Positions 34,528 through 43,742 of a stretch of 64,000 nucleotides of DNA are shown here, one piece after another. Made by a program: the position numbers and the translations under genes. The notes under the pieces were generated by a model. The model was not told the DNA's origin, made no database searches, and saw only the letters and a list, made by a program, of their open reading frames with translations. Source of the stretch: Planctomycetota bacterium (lineage in GTDB: Bacteria > Planctomycetota > UBA1135 > JADKAF01); the NCBI GenBank assembly GCA_016793245.1, contig JAEUHW010000290.1, positions 1-64,000 of the forward strand, read 5' to 3'. The stretch's first letter is position 1, and every line of letters begins with the position of its first letter.

Positions 34528-34756
34528 GGAGCTCTACCTCGGAACGGGGCGCGATGCGAAGCGCCCGGAGGGGTTGTATTGCGCTAGGTTCCGCGCGCGC
34601 CGCCGAGATCCGCGTTGCGCGTGGATCTGGATCGGCCTCGCGGGCGGGAAGAGGAAGGGAAGGACCCGCACGCATCGAAGCGCTCCCGCGCGGCCGCACC
34701 GAGCCAAGACGCTACGCGTAGGATCGATGCTGCGCACGGGCGCTCGCCGCGTACGA

Positions 34757-35077
34757 TCAGGCCTGGATCGTGTCGATGCGCACGCGCGTCAGCGACTGGC
34801 GATGCCCGTTCTTCCGCCGGTAGTTCTTGCGCCGACGGAACTTGCCCACGATCAGCTTCGGGCCGAGCTCGTGGTCGACGACGGTGGCCCGCACGCTCGC
34901 GCCCTTCACGTAAGGGGCGCCGACAGCGGAGTTCCCCGCATCGCCGTGCCCCACGAAGAGGACGCGATCGAAGGTGAGGACGGAACCGGCCTCGGCGGAC
35001 TCATTGCGGTCGAGCAGGAGGGTATCTCCTTCCTGCACGCGGTATTGCTTGTTGCGATCTTCGAAGACGGCGAACAC
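34757..35077 (-). CDS. rplU: 50S ribosomal protein bL21
   Basis: The 106-aa protein matches bL21: VFAVFEDRNKQYRVQEGDTL, then GAPYVKGASVRATVVDHELG, and the C-terminal FRRRKNYRRKNGHRQ loop typical of the family. The start is GTG at 35077, with GGAGG 7 nt upstream; the in-frame sequence further upstream is not conserved. It is the first gene after rne in the conserved rne-rplU-rpmA-obg order. Confidence 0.95.
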   Translation of the reverse strand: MFAVFEDRNKQYRVQEGDTLLLDRNESAEAGSVLTFDRVLFVGHGDAGNSAVGAPYVKGASVRATVVDHELGPKLIVGKFRRRKNYRRKNGHRQSLTRVRIDTIQA

Positions 35078-35134
35078 GTGCGTTCCTCCCCGATGTAGCG
35101 GGGTGCGGAGGCCGGGCCGAGGGGCCGGCCGACG

Positions 35135-35162
35135 AAAAAGGCCCGGCATGCTAGCTACCGGG
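35135..35162 (-). terminator. Possible terminator of rne
   Basis: On the minus strand CCCGG, an 11-nt loop and CCGGG are followed by CCTTTTTCG (T-run at 35135-35139). The stem is only five base pairs, so the evidence is the U-tract. It lies about 195 nt after the rne stop and before rplU, and could be an L21 leader structure instead. Confidence 0.4.
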
Positions 35163-35356
35163 AGAGGGAAACGGAAGCCCGAAGTTCCGCGAGCGCGAAG
35201 CGCGTCGGCGTGCTTCGCGTCGCGGATGGGCCCTCCAGGGCCGGCTCTCCACGAGGGAGAGCGACCTTCGGCCGGAGCTCGGGAGGTTGCCTAGAGGGGC
35301 CTCGATCCGAGGACTGGCCGATCGGAGGAGCAGGAGACCGGAACCGAAGAGCGAGC

Positions 35357-38300
35357 TCAGAGACCCGGGCGGATCTCGCGGCCATCCTCCGTGAGGAAGC
35401 GGAAGTGCACCTGGCCCACGGGCAGGCGGTAGTCGCTGACCGTGCGGATCCGCTTCGCGTAGCGCTCTTCGAGCTGGAAGATCTCGCGCCGCTTCTGGTT
35501 CGCGAGGAACTCCTCTACCTCAGGGCGCACTTTCACCTCGAGGTGTTGGAAGCCCTTGCGGCCGAGCACCGCCTGGATGTCGCGGATGATCCCGAGGCTC
35601 TGGGCTTCCGGGGTCTTGATGTGGCCCATCCCCTGGCAGTGCGGGCAGACCTCGAAGAAGGTCTTCTTCAAGCCGGGGCCGAGGCGCTGACGGGTCATCT
35701 CCAGCAAGCCGAACTGCGAGATGCGGCTCAGCTTGGTGCGCGCCCGATCGTTGGCGATCGCCGCGCGGAACGCGCGCTCGACCTGGCGGCGGTGACTCCC
35801 GTCCATCATGTCGATGAAGTCGATCACCACGATGCCGCCGAGGTCGCGGAGGCGCATCTGGCGCGTGATCTCGGGGATCGCCGCCAGATTGGTGCGCAGC
35901 GCGGTCTGCTCGAGATCGCCCGACTCCTTCGACTTCCCGGAGTTCACGTCGATCGCGACCAGCGCCTCTGCTTGGTCGATCACGATGGAGCCGCCCGTCG
36001 GCAACTCGACCTTGCGGGCGAAGAGCTGCTCGAGCTGGGACTCGACGCCGTAGGCGTGGAAGATCGGGGTCGGGCCCTTGTAGAGCTTCACGCGATCGAC
36101 GTAGCCGGGCGACGCGATGTTCATGAACGCGCAGATGCGCTCGAAGGCCTGGTCGTCATCGACCGCGATCTCCTTCACATCGGGCGTGAAGATGTCGCGG
36201 ATCGTGCGCAAAGCGACGTCGCTCTCTTCGTAGAGCTCCTTCGGTGCACGCCCCGTCGCGAGCTTCTGGGAGAAGTCCTTCCAGAGCTGCATCAAGTAGT
36301 CGAGGTCCGCGCGGATCTCCTCCTTCGAGCGCTTCGATCCGGCGGTGCGGACGATGACACCCATGCCGGGCGGCGTCTCGATGTCCTTCAGGATCCTTCG
36401 CAGACGACGGCGTTCCCGCTCGTCCTCGATCTTGCGCGAGACTCCGCAGCGCGTGAGCGACGGCATCAGCACGAGGTAGCGGCCGGGGATCGAGACGAAG
36501 GTCGTCAGCGTCGGCCCTTTCTCGCCGATGCCGTCCTTCGTGATCTGCACGAGGACTTCCTGCCCCTTCTTCAGGAACTCGGTGACGTTCTGGCGCGCCT
36601 TCGCGTCGCCGCGCCCGCGATCCTCGGGATCGAATTCCTGCGCCCATTCCGGATCGAGGAGCTTCTTCAGCGTGAAGCCCTCGCGGCCGTAGATCGGCAT
36701 CACGTCGGAGACGTGCAGGAAGCCGTTGCGGCCGACGCCGAAATCGACGAACGCGGCGCCGATCGACGGCTCCAGGTTCACGACGCGGCCCTTGTAGATG
36801 TTGCCGAGGTAGCTGCTCTGCGAGCGCACGTTGACCTGGATGTCGTCCAGGATCCCGTCGGCCACGAGTGCCACGCGCGACTCTTCTTCGTTCACGCAGT
36901 TGATGACGAGGCGCTGCAGTCCCGCGGCGCGGCGCGGCGCGGGCTCGACATCCTCGTCCTCATCGTCGCGGAACTCGCGCTCGCGATCTCGATCGCGACG
37001 GGTGCGTCGCCCACCTCGTTCCCCGCGATCGCCGCGCCGGCGATCGCGCTCACGACCGCGCGGAGCGCCATCGGCGGGCGCTGCGGCTCCTTCCTCTTCG
37101 ACGGGCTCGGATGCGGTAGCGGAGCCGGTGCGAGCGCCTTCGCCGGCGGCGTGCGGAGCAACGCTGCGCTCGTCCGCGGGGTAGCGACCGTCGGCCGACC
37201 GGCGCCGCCGCCGCCGACGACGACGACGCTGGGACGCGCTGTCTCCGCCCTCGAGACGCGCGTCGCCTTCCGCAGCGGCGCCTTCGTCTCGACCGGATGA
37301 CGACTCGAAGCCTTCGTCCTCGAAGGCCTCGCCGAGATCCGCGGAATCGCCTTCGCGCGGCCCTTCGCCCTCAGGGGAGAACTCGTCCTCGAGCGCGGGC
37401 GCATCGAGATCGGCGAGAGGCCCATCGGGGCCATCTCCGTGGACGTCGTCGTCAGCCCGGGGCGCTCCGTCGAGGCCTCCGGCAGACGCGGGCTCACCTT
37501 CGCGCTCGCGCCGTCGCCTGCGACCGCCGCGACGCCGCCGACGTCGCCGTCCGGAGTCATCGCCTTCAGGAACACCTGCGCCGGAGGAGCTTCCGGGAGC
37601 GCCCTCGCCCTCGACGAGCTCCGGCTCTCCAGCGCCTTCCATGCCACGCTCGGCGCCTTCGTCCGCGTACGGCGCGCCCGAGGACCAATCGTCCCCCAAC
37701 GCACGGTCGGCGCGCACCTCTTCGTCGGACTCGATCGAGGCGCGTTCGCCCCGCCCCGCGGGTCGCGGGTAATCGGGCACCGGTCGGGCGGGCGCGCTGG
37801 ATCGATCGTCGGTCGCACGGGCTGCGCGGTCGAAGTCCCAAGGCGCAGCGCCTTCGCTCGCCGCAGCCGCGGCACCGGACTCGCCGCGTCGCTCGTCGTC
37901 GCGTCCGAGCGGCCGTTCGTCTCGCCCCCGCTGCCGGCCTCGACCACCGCGGCGACCGCGGCGGGCCGCCCCGGCTCTCGCGTCGGAGGCCTCGGGCGCC
38001 GAGGCGCCGCGCGCACCCTCGATCGGCTCCTCCGACTCGAGAGATTCCGGAGCCACCTCGCCGTCGTCCCCGCTGAAACTCTCGGCGATCGACGGCTCGG
38101 GTTCCGCCGACGGACGCGGCCTGGGCCTTAAGTTCGAAGGATCGGACTCCGTGAACGGCCTCTCCTTCGGCGGCAGCGAATCTGCCGACGGTTCTTCTTC
38201 GCGCTCGCGGCGCGCACCTCCGCTGCGCCGTCCGCGCCGGGACCTCGGGGCGTCGCCCCGCTCGCCTTCGCTCGCTTCGGCGACCTGCGGCGCGAGCTCC

Positions 38301-38446
38301 GACGTCGCGCGAGCCTCGGGCTCGCGGCGCGGCTCCACCGGCATCAAGACTCCGGCGCCGAAATCGTCCAGCCCGGCGTCGTCGCTAGGCCGCCGGCTCG
38401 AGCCGCGGATCTCCCTGGCTGGGTCTTGCTTCGGTTCCATGCTCAT
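35357..38446 (-). CDS. rne: Ribonuclease E/G with a long N-terminal disordered arm
   Basis: RNase E/G cleaves single-stranded RNA and drives mRNA decay and rRNA maturation. The catalytic part is residues 510-1029: LQRLVINCVNEEESRVALV, an S1 domain (NIYKGRVVNLEPSIGAAFVD), the catalytic aspartates in VAIDVNSGK (Asp833) and VVIDFIDMMD (Asp876), and the zinc-link CPHC (934, 937). Residues 1-509 are low complexity, alternating acidic and Arg-rich runs such as GRRRRRRRGG, and have no fold signature. In E. coli the arm is C-terminal; here it is N-terminal. ATG at 38446 has the best ribosome-binding site in the window (GGGAGGAG, spacing 4-5) and lies inside the end of the preceding gene. Confidence 0.93.
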   Translation of the reverse strand: MSMEPKQDPAREIRGSSRRPSDDAGLDDFGAGVLMPVEPRREPEARATSELAPQVAEASEGERGDAPRSRRGRRSGGARREREEEPSADSLPPKERPFTESDPSNLRPRPRPSAEPEPSIAESFSGDDGEVAPESLESEEPIEGARGASAPEASDARAGAARRGRRGGRGRQRGRDERPLGRDDERRGESGAAAAASEGAAPWDFDRAARATDDRSSAPARPVPDYPRPAGRGERASIESDEEVRADRALGDDWSSGAPYADEGAERGMEGAGEPELVEGEGAPGSSSGAGVPEGDDSGRRRRRRRGGRRRRREREGEPASAGGLDGAPRADDDVHGDGPDGPLADLDAPALEDEFSPEGEGPREGDSADLGEAFEDEGFESSSGRDEGAAAEGDARLEGGDSASQRRRRRRRRRRSADGRYPADERSVAPHAAGEGARTGSATASEPVEEEGAAAPADGAPRGRERDRRRGDRGERGGRRTRRDRDREREFRDDEDEDVEPAPRRAAGLQRLVINCVNEEESRVALVADGILDDIQVNVRSQSSYLGNIYKGRVVNLEPSIGAAFVDFGVGRNGFLHVSDVMPIYGREGFTLKKLLDPEWAQEFDPEDRGRGDAKARQNVTEFLKKGQEVLVQITKDGIGEKGPTLTTFVSIPGRYLVLMPSLTRCGVSRKIEDERERRRLRRILKDIETPPGMGVIVRTAGSKRSKEEIRADLDYLMQLWKDFSQKLATGRAPKELYEESDVALRTIRDIFTPDVKEIAVDDDQAFERICAFMNIASPGYVDRVKLYKGPTPIFHAYGVESQLEQLFARKVELPTGGSIVIDQAEALVAIDVNSGKSKESGDLEQTALRTNLAAIPEITRQMRLRDLGGIVVIDFIDMMDGSHRRQVERAFRAAIANDRARTKLSRISQFGLLEMTRQRLGPGLKKTFFEVCPHCQGMGHIKTPEAQSLGIIRDIQAVLGRKGFQHLEVKVRPEVEEFLANQKRREIFQLEERYAKRIRTVSDYRLPVGQVHFRFLTEDGREIRPGL

Positions 38447-39164
38447 GCGTCTCCTCCCTTCTGTCGGGGTGGAACGCGAGCTTCAGGATCCGGAGAGGCT
38501 GCACCTTGGGACCAGGCTCGACGAGCTCGGTGAGGAGTTCGTCGAGACGCAGATGCCCGCCATCGACTCGCGTGAGCAGCTCCAAGCGCAAGACGGAGAC
38601 GTCCTGTGCGGTCGCGCTCATCGACACGGCGCTCGCGACTGCATGCGAGCGATCCGCGAGCTCGGCGAGAGGGAGACCTCCCGCCAAGAGCTCGCGCCCT
38701 TCGTTCCCGGAGAGGAGACGGCATTCACGGAGCTCCGCTCGCACTTCGGGGGCGAGGAGTCCGAGCCGGCGCTCCAGCTCAGCGGGTTCCGGGGGCCATG
38801 CGCGATGACGATACACCGCGAAGGCCACCGTGGCCGCACGAGGGCGATCGGACTTGGTCACGTGGCGATCGATGCCGCGCACGGAGAGACCGCGCGGGAG
38901 CGCAGTCGAGATCCGGCGGCACAGCTCTTCGGAGGAGTGGTCCTCGGCCAGCTGGAGCTCGACGTACTCGGCGTGGGATTCCCAGCCGGTAGGTAGAGCT
39001 CCGGAGAACGATAGGCGCAGGCGTGGATTGAACCCGTCGGTGAAGACGAGATCCAGCCCCGTGCGCCGCAGCGCTCGCTCCCACGTGCGGACGAGGTCCA
39101 GGTGGGAGAGGAAGCGCAGGTCGCCCGTCTTGCTGTAGCGGACCCTGACTCGCTCGCGTTCCAT
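38385..39164 (-). CDS. TIGR03936-family (DUF2344) protein
   Basis: The 259-aa protein begins VRVRYSKTGDLRFLSHLDLV, the signature of the TIGR03936 domain (DUF2344), followed by NPRLRLSFSGALPTGWES and AEYVELQLAED. In many bacteria this domain is fused to, or sits beside, a radical-SAM protein and precedes rne, rplU and rpmA. Here the radical-SAM partner is not next to it; pilQ is. The biochemical role is unknown. The ATG at 39164 has GGAG about 9 nt upstream. Its last 62 nt overlap the start of rne, so the two are translationally linked. Confidence 0.82.
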   Translation of the reverse strand: MERERVRVRYSKTGDLRFLSHLDLVRTWERALRRTGLDLVFTDGFNPRLRLSFSGALPTGWESHAEYVELQLAEDHSSEELCRRISTALPRGLSVRGIDRHVTKSDRPRAATVAFAVYRHRAWPPEPAELERRLGLLAPEVRAELRECRLLSGNEGRELLAGGLPLAELADRSHAVASAVSMSATAQDVSVLRLELLTRVDGGHLRLDELLTELVEPGPKVQPLRILKLAFHPDRREETHEHGTEARPSQGDPRLEPAA

Positions 39165-39567
39165 GTCGAGAGGCTCCACGGCCTCTCTGGGTGTTCGTTG
39201 CTGGGAAAGTCGCGCGATCCTGTCGGAGCACGCGAACTTCCCGGAGCACGACCAACGGGCCATCCGCTGTCGCCGCGCTCGCTGAGCCCATCACCTGCAC
39301 GCGAGCCGAAGGCGGCCGAAACTCCCCGTGGGGCGACGCCGTCGGCGATGCGATCCCTTGGGGCTCTTCCCTGCCCGCGCGATACGAGGCACCAGCGCTA
39401 GTGGCGAGGTGCTCCGGCGAGAAGGGGCGCGCCGGAGCCTGCGCCCCGGATGAGCTTGGGGCGGGATGCTACGGGTCGGCCCGGCAAAACACAAGCGCGC
39501 GAGCCCGCCCCTGCCGGGACGAGCTCGCGCGCCGAGAGCCTGCGGCCCGGAGGGGCCGCGCCTGCGA
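39165..39567. other. Intergenic region between the pil operon and the TIGR03936 gene
   Basis: 403 bp with no recognised gene. It holds the pilQ terminator (39495-39532). The rest should contain the promoter of the TIGR03936-rne operon, but no convincing -35/-10 pair was found. Confidence 0.5.
39495..39532 (-). terminator. Intrinsic terminator of the pilMNOQ operon
   Basis: The arms GCGCGCGAGC (39495-39504) and GCTCGCGCGC (39523-39532) form a perfect 10-bp stem. On the minus strand it is followed by TTGTGTTTTG, a good U-rich tract. It lies 36 nt after the pilQ stop. Confidence 0.85.
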
Positions 39568-41472
39568 TCACTCGCCGCCTTCGACCGGCGGATGCTCGCC
39601 GAAGACGTCCTTCAGTTCCTTCTCGAGGATGTCGCGGCGCTGGGTGAGCTCTTCCTCGAGCCAGTTCTGCGTGTCCTCGGGCGAGGCGACGATGTGCGGC
39701 GTGATCAGCACGATCAGGCTGCGGCGATCCTTCGAGTTGCTGGTGAACTTGAAGAGCCAGCCCGCGATCGGGATGTCGCCGAGGAACGGCACCTTGCGGA
39801 CGATCTCGGTCTCCGTGTCGGTGCTGAGGCCCCCGATCACCGCGGTCTGCCCCGAGTCGAGCATCATGCGCGTCATGACCTCGCCGCTCTGGATGCGCGG
39901 GAGCGCGACGCGGCCTTCGGCGTCGTTGGCGCCGACGGTGAAGATGTCGAAGCCGGGAGGAGCGCCATCGCCGCCGGAGCCGGTCAGCGCCTGCTGCTTC
40001 GGCATCACCTCGAGGATGATCTTGTCCGAGCCGGGCACGATCTGCGGGATCATCAGGAGCTGGAAGCCCGTGTTCACCGGCGAGTTGCGCGCTTCCTCGA
40101 CGGTCAGCGAGAGGCCGCCCGCCTGGCCCTGCTCGGTGCGGGCTTCGGCGTAGCGAATCTCCTCACCGACGAAGATCGTCGCCGGCTGGCGATCCAGCGC
40201 GATGATCCGCGGCGCCTGGACGATCTTCGCGCGGATGTCGCTCTTCAGGAGGCGCAGGGTCGCCTGCACGCCGGTGAAGTCGAGCATCCCGTAGAGCGTG
40301 TCCGGAATGGTCCCGGGCGAGGCCCCGCCAGGGAAGGGACCGCTGCCGCCGCCCTGGAAGTTCGGCGACTGGGGCCCACCGGTGCCGGGATTCGTGACGA
40401 TGATGCCGTCCTCGAAACCGCCGTCGCCGAGGACGAAGGGCAAGGAGATCGGCACCGCCCCCATCGAGATCGAGGCCGAGGGACCGGACTGCCCGTAGTC
40501 CATGCCGAAGTCGAAGACGTCGGTGTTCACCGTCGAGATGAACTTCACGTCCACGAACACCTGCCGCGGCTCGATGTCCATCGCGCGCAGCATGCGCTCG
40601 ATCGCGCCATGCGCGATCGGAGTGTCGGTGACGATGAGCACGTTCTTCGACGCGACGTAGTCGAGGGTGCCGTCCGCCGAGAGTCCCTTGCGCAGAGCGG
40701 GCAGGAGGTCGAAGTCGACACCTTCCGCCTTCGCGAGCTTCACGTCGCCCGCGTCGCGAGTGCCCTGAGTGGCCCCGCCGGAGCCGATGAAGAACTGCGA
40801 CTGGATGCGAGGCGTGTAGTAGGACGACGGCGAGAGGTAGCGGAGCTGGTAGGAGCGCGTCTCGAGCTCCGCTTTGAGCCGCGTGGAGTGCACGATGCGC
40901 AGGATGCCTCGGCCCTCCTCCACCACCACATAGCCGAGCTGCTTCACCGCGGTGTCGAGCGCGTCGCGCCAGGGGATGTCCTTCAGGCGCATGGTGATCG
41001 TGCCCTGCACCTCGGCGTCGAAGACCACGTTGGCGCCCGCCAGCTTCGAGATCACGTTGATGACCTCCGCGAGCTCGGCGCTCTCGAAGGAGAACGTGAC
41101 CGTCACCGGCTTCTCGATCTTGAAGAGGTTCGGCGCTCGCTCGATCACGATGCAGCCGCCCTTCTCCGCAGCGAGGTCGAGGGCTTGGCGCCACTCGACG
41201 TCGTTCAGCTCGAGCGAGATCGAGACATCGATCGCCTCGTCGACGACGATGTTCACTCCGGCCTGGCCGGCGATGTACTCCATCACCGTGCGGAGCTTGC
41301 GGTCCTGCACGGCGATGCTGAGCTTCACCACGCCACCGGAGCGGCTGCTCCGCTGCGCGGATTGCGGCGCTTCCTGGCCCGAGATGGGGCCTTGTTCCTG
41401 CGGAACCGCCTCGCCGGCGAAGAGCAGAGCTCCCGCCGCGAGCGCCGCCAGGAGCATCTTGGCTCTGGTCAT
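39568..41472 (-). CDS. pilQ: Type IV pilus secretin PilQ
   Basis: PilQ forms the outer-membrane pore through which the pilus passes. The 634-aa precursor has a signal peptide (TRAKMLLAALAAGALLFAGE). Two N-domains follow, each with the LRTVMEYIAGQAGVNIVVDE and LAEVINVISKLAGANVVFD pattern. The C-terminal secretin domain contains QVFVDVKFISTVNTDVFDFG, AVIGGLSTDTETEIVRKVPF and LGDIPIAGWLFK. An AMIN peptidoglycan-binding domain was not recognised. I chose the ATG at 41472 with GAGGAGAG upstream. It is the last gene of pilM-pilN-pilO-pilQ, 73 nt from pilO. Confidence 0.94.
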   Translation of the reverse strand: MTRAKMLLAALAAGALLFAGEAVPQEQGPISGQEAPQSAQRSSRSGGVVKLSIAVQDRKLRTVMEYIAGQAGVNIVVDEAIDVSISLELNDVEWRQALDLAAEKGGCIVIERAPNLFKIEKPVTVTFSFESAELAEVINVISKLAGANVVFDAEVQGTITMRLKDIPWRDALDTAVKQLGYVVVEEGRGILRIVHSTRLKAELETRSYQLRYLSPSSYYTPRIQSQFFIGSGGATQGTRDAGDVKLAKAEGVDFDLLPALRKGLSADGTLDYVASKNVLIVTDTPIAHGAIERMLRAMDIEPRQVFVDVKFISTVNTDVFDFGMDYGQSGPSASISMGAVPISLPFVLGDGGFEDGIIVTNPGTGGPQSPNFQGGGSGPFPGGASPGTIPDTLYGMLDFTGVQATLRLLKSDIRAKIVQAPRIIALDRQPATIFVGEEIRYAEARTEQGQAGGLSLTVEEARNSPVNTGFQLLMIPQIVPGSDKIILEVMPKQQALTGSGGDGAPPGFDIFTVGANDAEGRVALPRIQSGEVMTRMMLDSGQTAVIGGLSTDTETEIVRKVPFLGDIPIAGWLFKFTSNSKDRRSLIVLITPHIVASPEDTQNWLEEELTQRRDILEKELKDVFGEHPPVEGGE

Positions 41473-41545
41473 CTTCTCTCCTCTTGCTTCCATGCGTCCG
41501 TTCTCGTCCGACCGCCCCCTCCTCGCAGGAACGGCCCGTCGCGCG

Positions 41546-42958
41546 TCAGCGTTTCTTGACGATCACGACGTTCTTGTAGATGAACTCGATGCTGTCTTGC
41601 TTGATCAGGTGGACGACCAGGTCGTCCTCGAGCAGCTCGCCCTCGGAGACCGCCTGGCCATTGATGATCGCGGCCGCGCCGGTCGGCATGATCGCGACCC
41701 CCGAGACATCGAGCTTCTTCGCGCGGAACTCCTTCGCGACGACCGCCTTCGAGGCGAGTCGCTGGATCTCCGTCACGTAGGGCCGGCGCTTCGGGTCCTT
41801 CGCCGTCGCGGCGAGGCGGTCCTTCACCTTCGTATTGCGTTCGATGACCGCGTCGAGGTCACCGGACTGCAACAGCTTCTGCACGTGGTCCAGGAGGACC
41901 TTCAGCTCCTTCATCGTGAGCGTGAAGTCGAGCTCGCCTTCGCCCTTCAGCTTGTCGAAGCGCAGCTTCAGCTCTTCGAAGAGCTTGACCTCGCGATTGA
42001 ACTTCGAGCGCAGCGGGAGATAGGTGAAGACGTTCTCCGCCTCGGCGTCGTGGACCATCTTGTCCAGCTCGGCGATGCCGGCGCTGATGCGGTGGTGCAA
42101 GTCGAGGCGCTCGATCATCGCCGTGGCTTCGAGGCGGCGCTCGTACGCGCCCTCGACCTCGGTCAGCTTCGCGTGGATCTGCTCGAAGATCTCGCGCTGC
42201 TCCTCGATGCCTCGCGCCGCGAAGGGCTGCTCGGTGTCGACGGGGATGCGCGGATCGATGAAGGGATCGCGCCGATTGCGCGCGCCGGTGAAGGCGTACG
42301 GGGTCGGCGGGATGATGTCCTTGCGGTTCAGCGCGATGCGCTCCTGCAGCTCCTGGACGCGGCGCTCCTCGTTCTGGATGCGGGTCGGCTCGGAGCTCCC
42401 CTTGCGCGGGTTGTAGCGGTAGGTCTGCACGAGCAGCTTGGCCTCGTGGACGACGTCCTCGATGTCGCCGCCCGGCGCGCCCTTGCCCGGCTTGATCGAG
42501 ATGCGGGGCACGATCATGAAGCGCCGACGCGACTCGACGCGGTTCAGGAACGACATGAGCTGCCAGAGCGTGCCATCGACGCTGAGCTGGTAGGAGACCG
42601 GCTCGAAGGCCCCCTTGCTCGCGCCTCCCGGGTTCGGGTTGTAACCCTGCACCCTGATCCCGGTCTCGGCCGCCGTGTTGGACAGCGAATCGAGGAACTC
42701 GGTCACCATGCGCTCGTCGGGGAGGATCTTCACGTACTCCTCGACGTTCTGTCGCAGCACGATCACGTCGTCCTCGAGACCGCGGATCTTCGCGATCCTC
42801 GTCCGCGCATCCGTGACCTTCTTCGACTCGCCCTCGATCTCTCGAGTGCGGAGCTCGATCTGCTCCTTCGCCGAGTAGGTCAGGTATCCCAAGGCTCCGC
42901 ACGCGAGCAAGGTGCCCGCGCCGATCAAGAGCAGGGTTTTCTTCTGGTCGAGAGCCAC
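41546..42958 (-). CDS. pilO: PilO-type pilus alignment protein with a C-terminal PilP/GspB-like part
   Basis: PilO forms the inner-membrane alignment complex with PilM, PilN and PilP. The 470-aa protein is twice the usual length. Residues 1-180 are PilO-like: a transmembrane helix (LLLIGAGTLLACGALGYLT), coiled coil and the periplasmic ferredoxin-like part (FEPVSYQLSVDGTLWQLMSF). The motif RRDPFIDPR at 229-237 is typical of PilP, which follows. Residues ~250-400 are a charged helical insert, and the last 60 residues (GAAAIINGQAVSEGELLEDD) resemble the PilP/GspB beta-domain. I therefore read it as a PilO-PilP fusion, and no separate pilP was found. It starts with GTG. Confidence 0.8.
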   Translation of the reverse strand: MALDQKKTLLLIGAGTLLACGALGYLTYSAKEQIELRTREIEGESKKVTDARTRIAKIRGLEDDVIVLRQNVEEYVKILPDERMVTEFLDSLSNTAAETGIRVQGYNPNPGGASKGAFEPVSYQLSVDGTLWQLMSFLNRVESRRRFMIVPRISIKPGKGAPGGDIEDVVHEAKLLVQTYRYNPRKGSSEPTRIQNEERRVQELQERIALNRKDIIPPTPYAFTGARNRRDPFIDPRIPVDTEQPFAARGIEEQREIFEQIHAKLTEVEGAYERRLEATAMIERLDLHHRISAGIAELDKMVHDAEAENVFTYLPLRSKFNREVKLFEELKLRFDKLKGEGELDFTLTMKELKVLLDHVQKLLQSGDLDAVIERNTKVKDRLAATAKDPKRRPYVTEIQRLASKAVVAKEFRAKKLDVSGVAIMPTGAAAIINGQAVSEGELLEDDLVVHLIKQDSIEFIYKNVVIVKKR

Positions 42959-43037
42959 CGTGTTCGCCTCTCTGCTGAGGAGCGCCTGAGCACTCCCATC
43001 CTCGGTCCGCTAAGGATCGCGACTCGAGCTTCGCGGG

Positions 43038-43724
43038 TTATTTGGCCGATCGCGCGGCGCGCGAGAGCACCGGCATGGCGATCGGGAAGTTCATGACGTT
43101 CGCGGGCTCGAGGGCTTGATCCTCTTGCTCCACCAGGTCGAACTTCGGGTCTTCGATGTGGGCGAAGTCCCGGAAGAACTCCTCGTTCGACTTCAGGTCG
43201 TTCAGGAACGCCACGATCGAGCTCGCGTGCTCGGTGGCGCACATGCCCGTCAGGCGCACGTTGCCCGCCGTCTCGGCCTCGGCGCTGTCCTTCTTCTTCT
43301 TCTTCTTGCCGCTCTCGATCACGTTCTGGGTGATGTCGATGGAGCCGAACCATACGAGGTAGCCCTCGCCGGACTCCTCACGCGGCTCGCCGGCGTTCGT
43401 GATGTCGATCAGCTCGTCGATCTTCTTCGTCCACGAGATGCGGCTCTTCGAGATCTCGTGGATCGTCGTCGCGCGCGCGGAGTAGTCGTCCTTCTCGCGC
43501 ACCAGCGAGTCGTGGTGCTTCACCTGCGGCGCGAGGCCCGAGAGCTCGGACTTCACTTCCGCCAGGCGGGCTTCGACGGAGCTCAGCTCGCCGAAGAAGG
43601 TGTCTGCGTAGTAGAAGCCGCAGGCGCAGACGGCCATGACGGCGGCGATCAGCGCGCCGAACACACGGAGCGGCGTGCGATCGCGACGGCGGTACTCCGC
43701 CGGTAGGAGATTGACGCGAATCAT
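43038..43724 (-). CDS. pilN: Type IV pilus alignment protein PilN
   Basis: PilN binds PilM with its N-terminal peptide and pairs with PilO. The 228-aa protein starts with the PilM-binding motif MIRVNLLPAEYRRR, a transmembrane helix (VFGALIAAVMAVCACGFYY) and a coiled coil, then the periplasmic part with YLVWFGSIDITQNV and VRLTGMCATEHASSIVAFLN. A Lys-rich run (six Lys) lies in the middle. It begins 18 nt after pilM. Confidence 0.9.
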   Translation of the reverse strand: MIRVNLLPAEYRRRDRTPLRVFGALIAAVMAVCACGFYYADTFFGELSSVEARLAEVKSELSGLAPQVKHHDSLVREKDDYSARATTIHEISKSRISWTKKIDELIDITNAGEPREESGEGYLVWFGSIDITQNVIESGKKKKKKDSAEAETAGNVRLTGMCATEHASSIVAFLNDLKSNEEFFRDFAHIEDPKFDLVEQEDQALEPANVMNFPIAMPVLSRAARSAK

Positions 43725-43742
43725 GTTCCTCTTCCTCTCTGC

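Noticed and set aside
34534-34737. Small frame between rplU and rpmA, where ysxB/Prp is often found
   Set aside because: Arg-rich, with none of the conserved His/Cys of Prp and no ribosome site.
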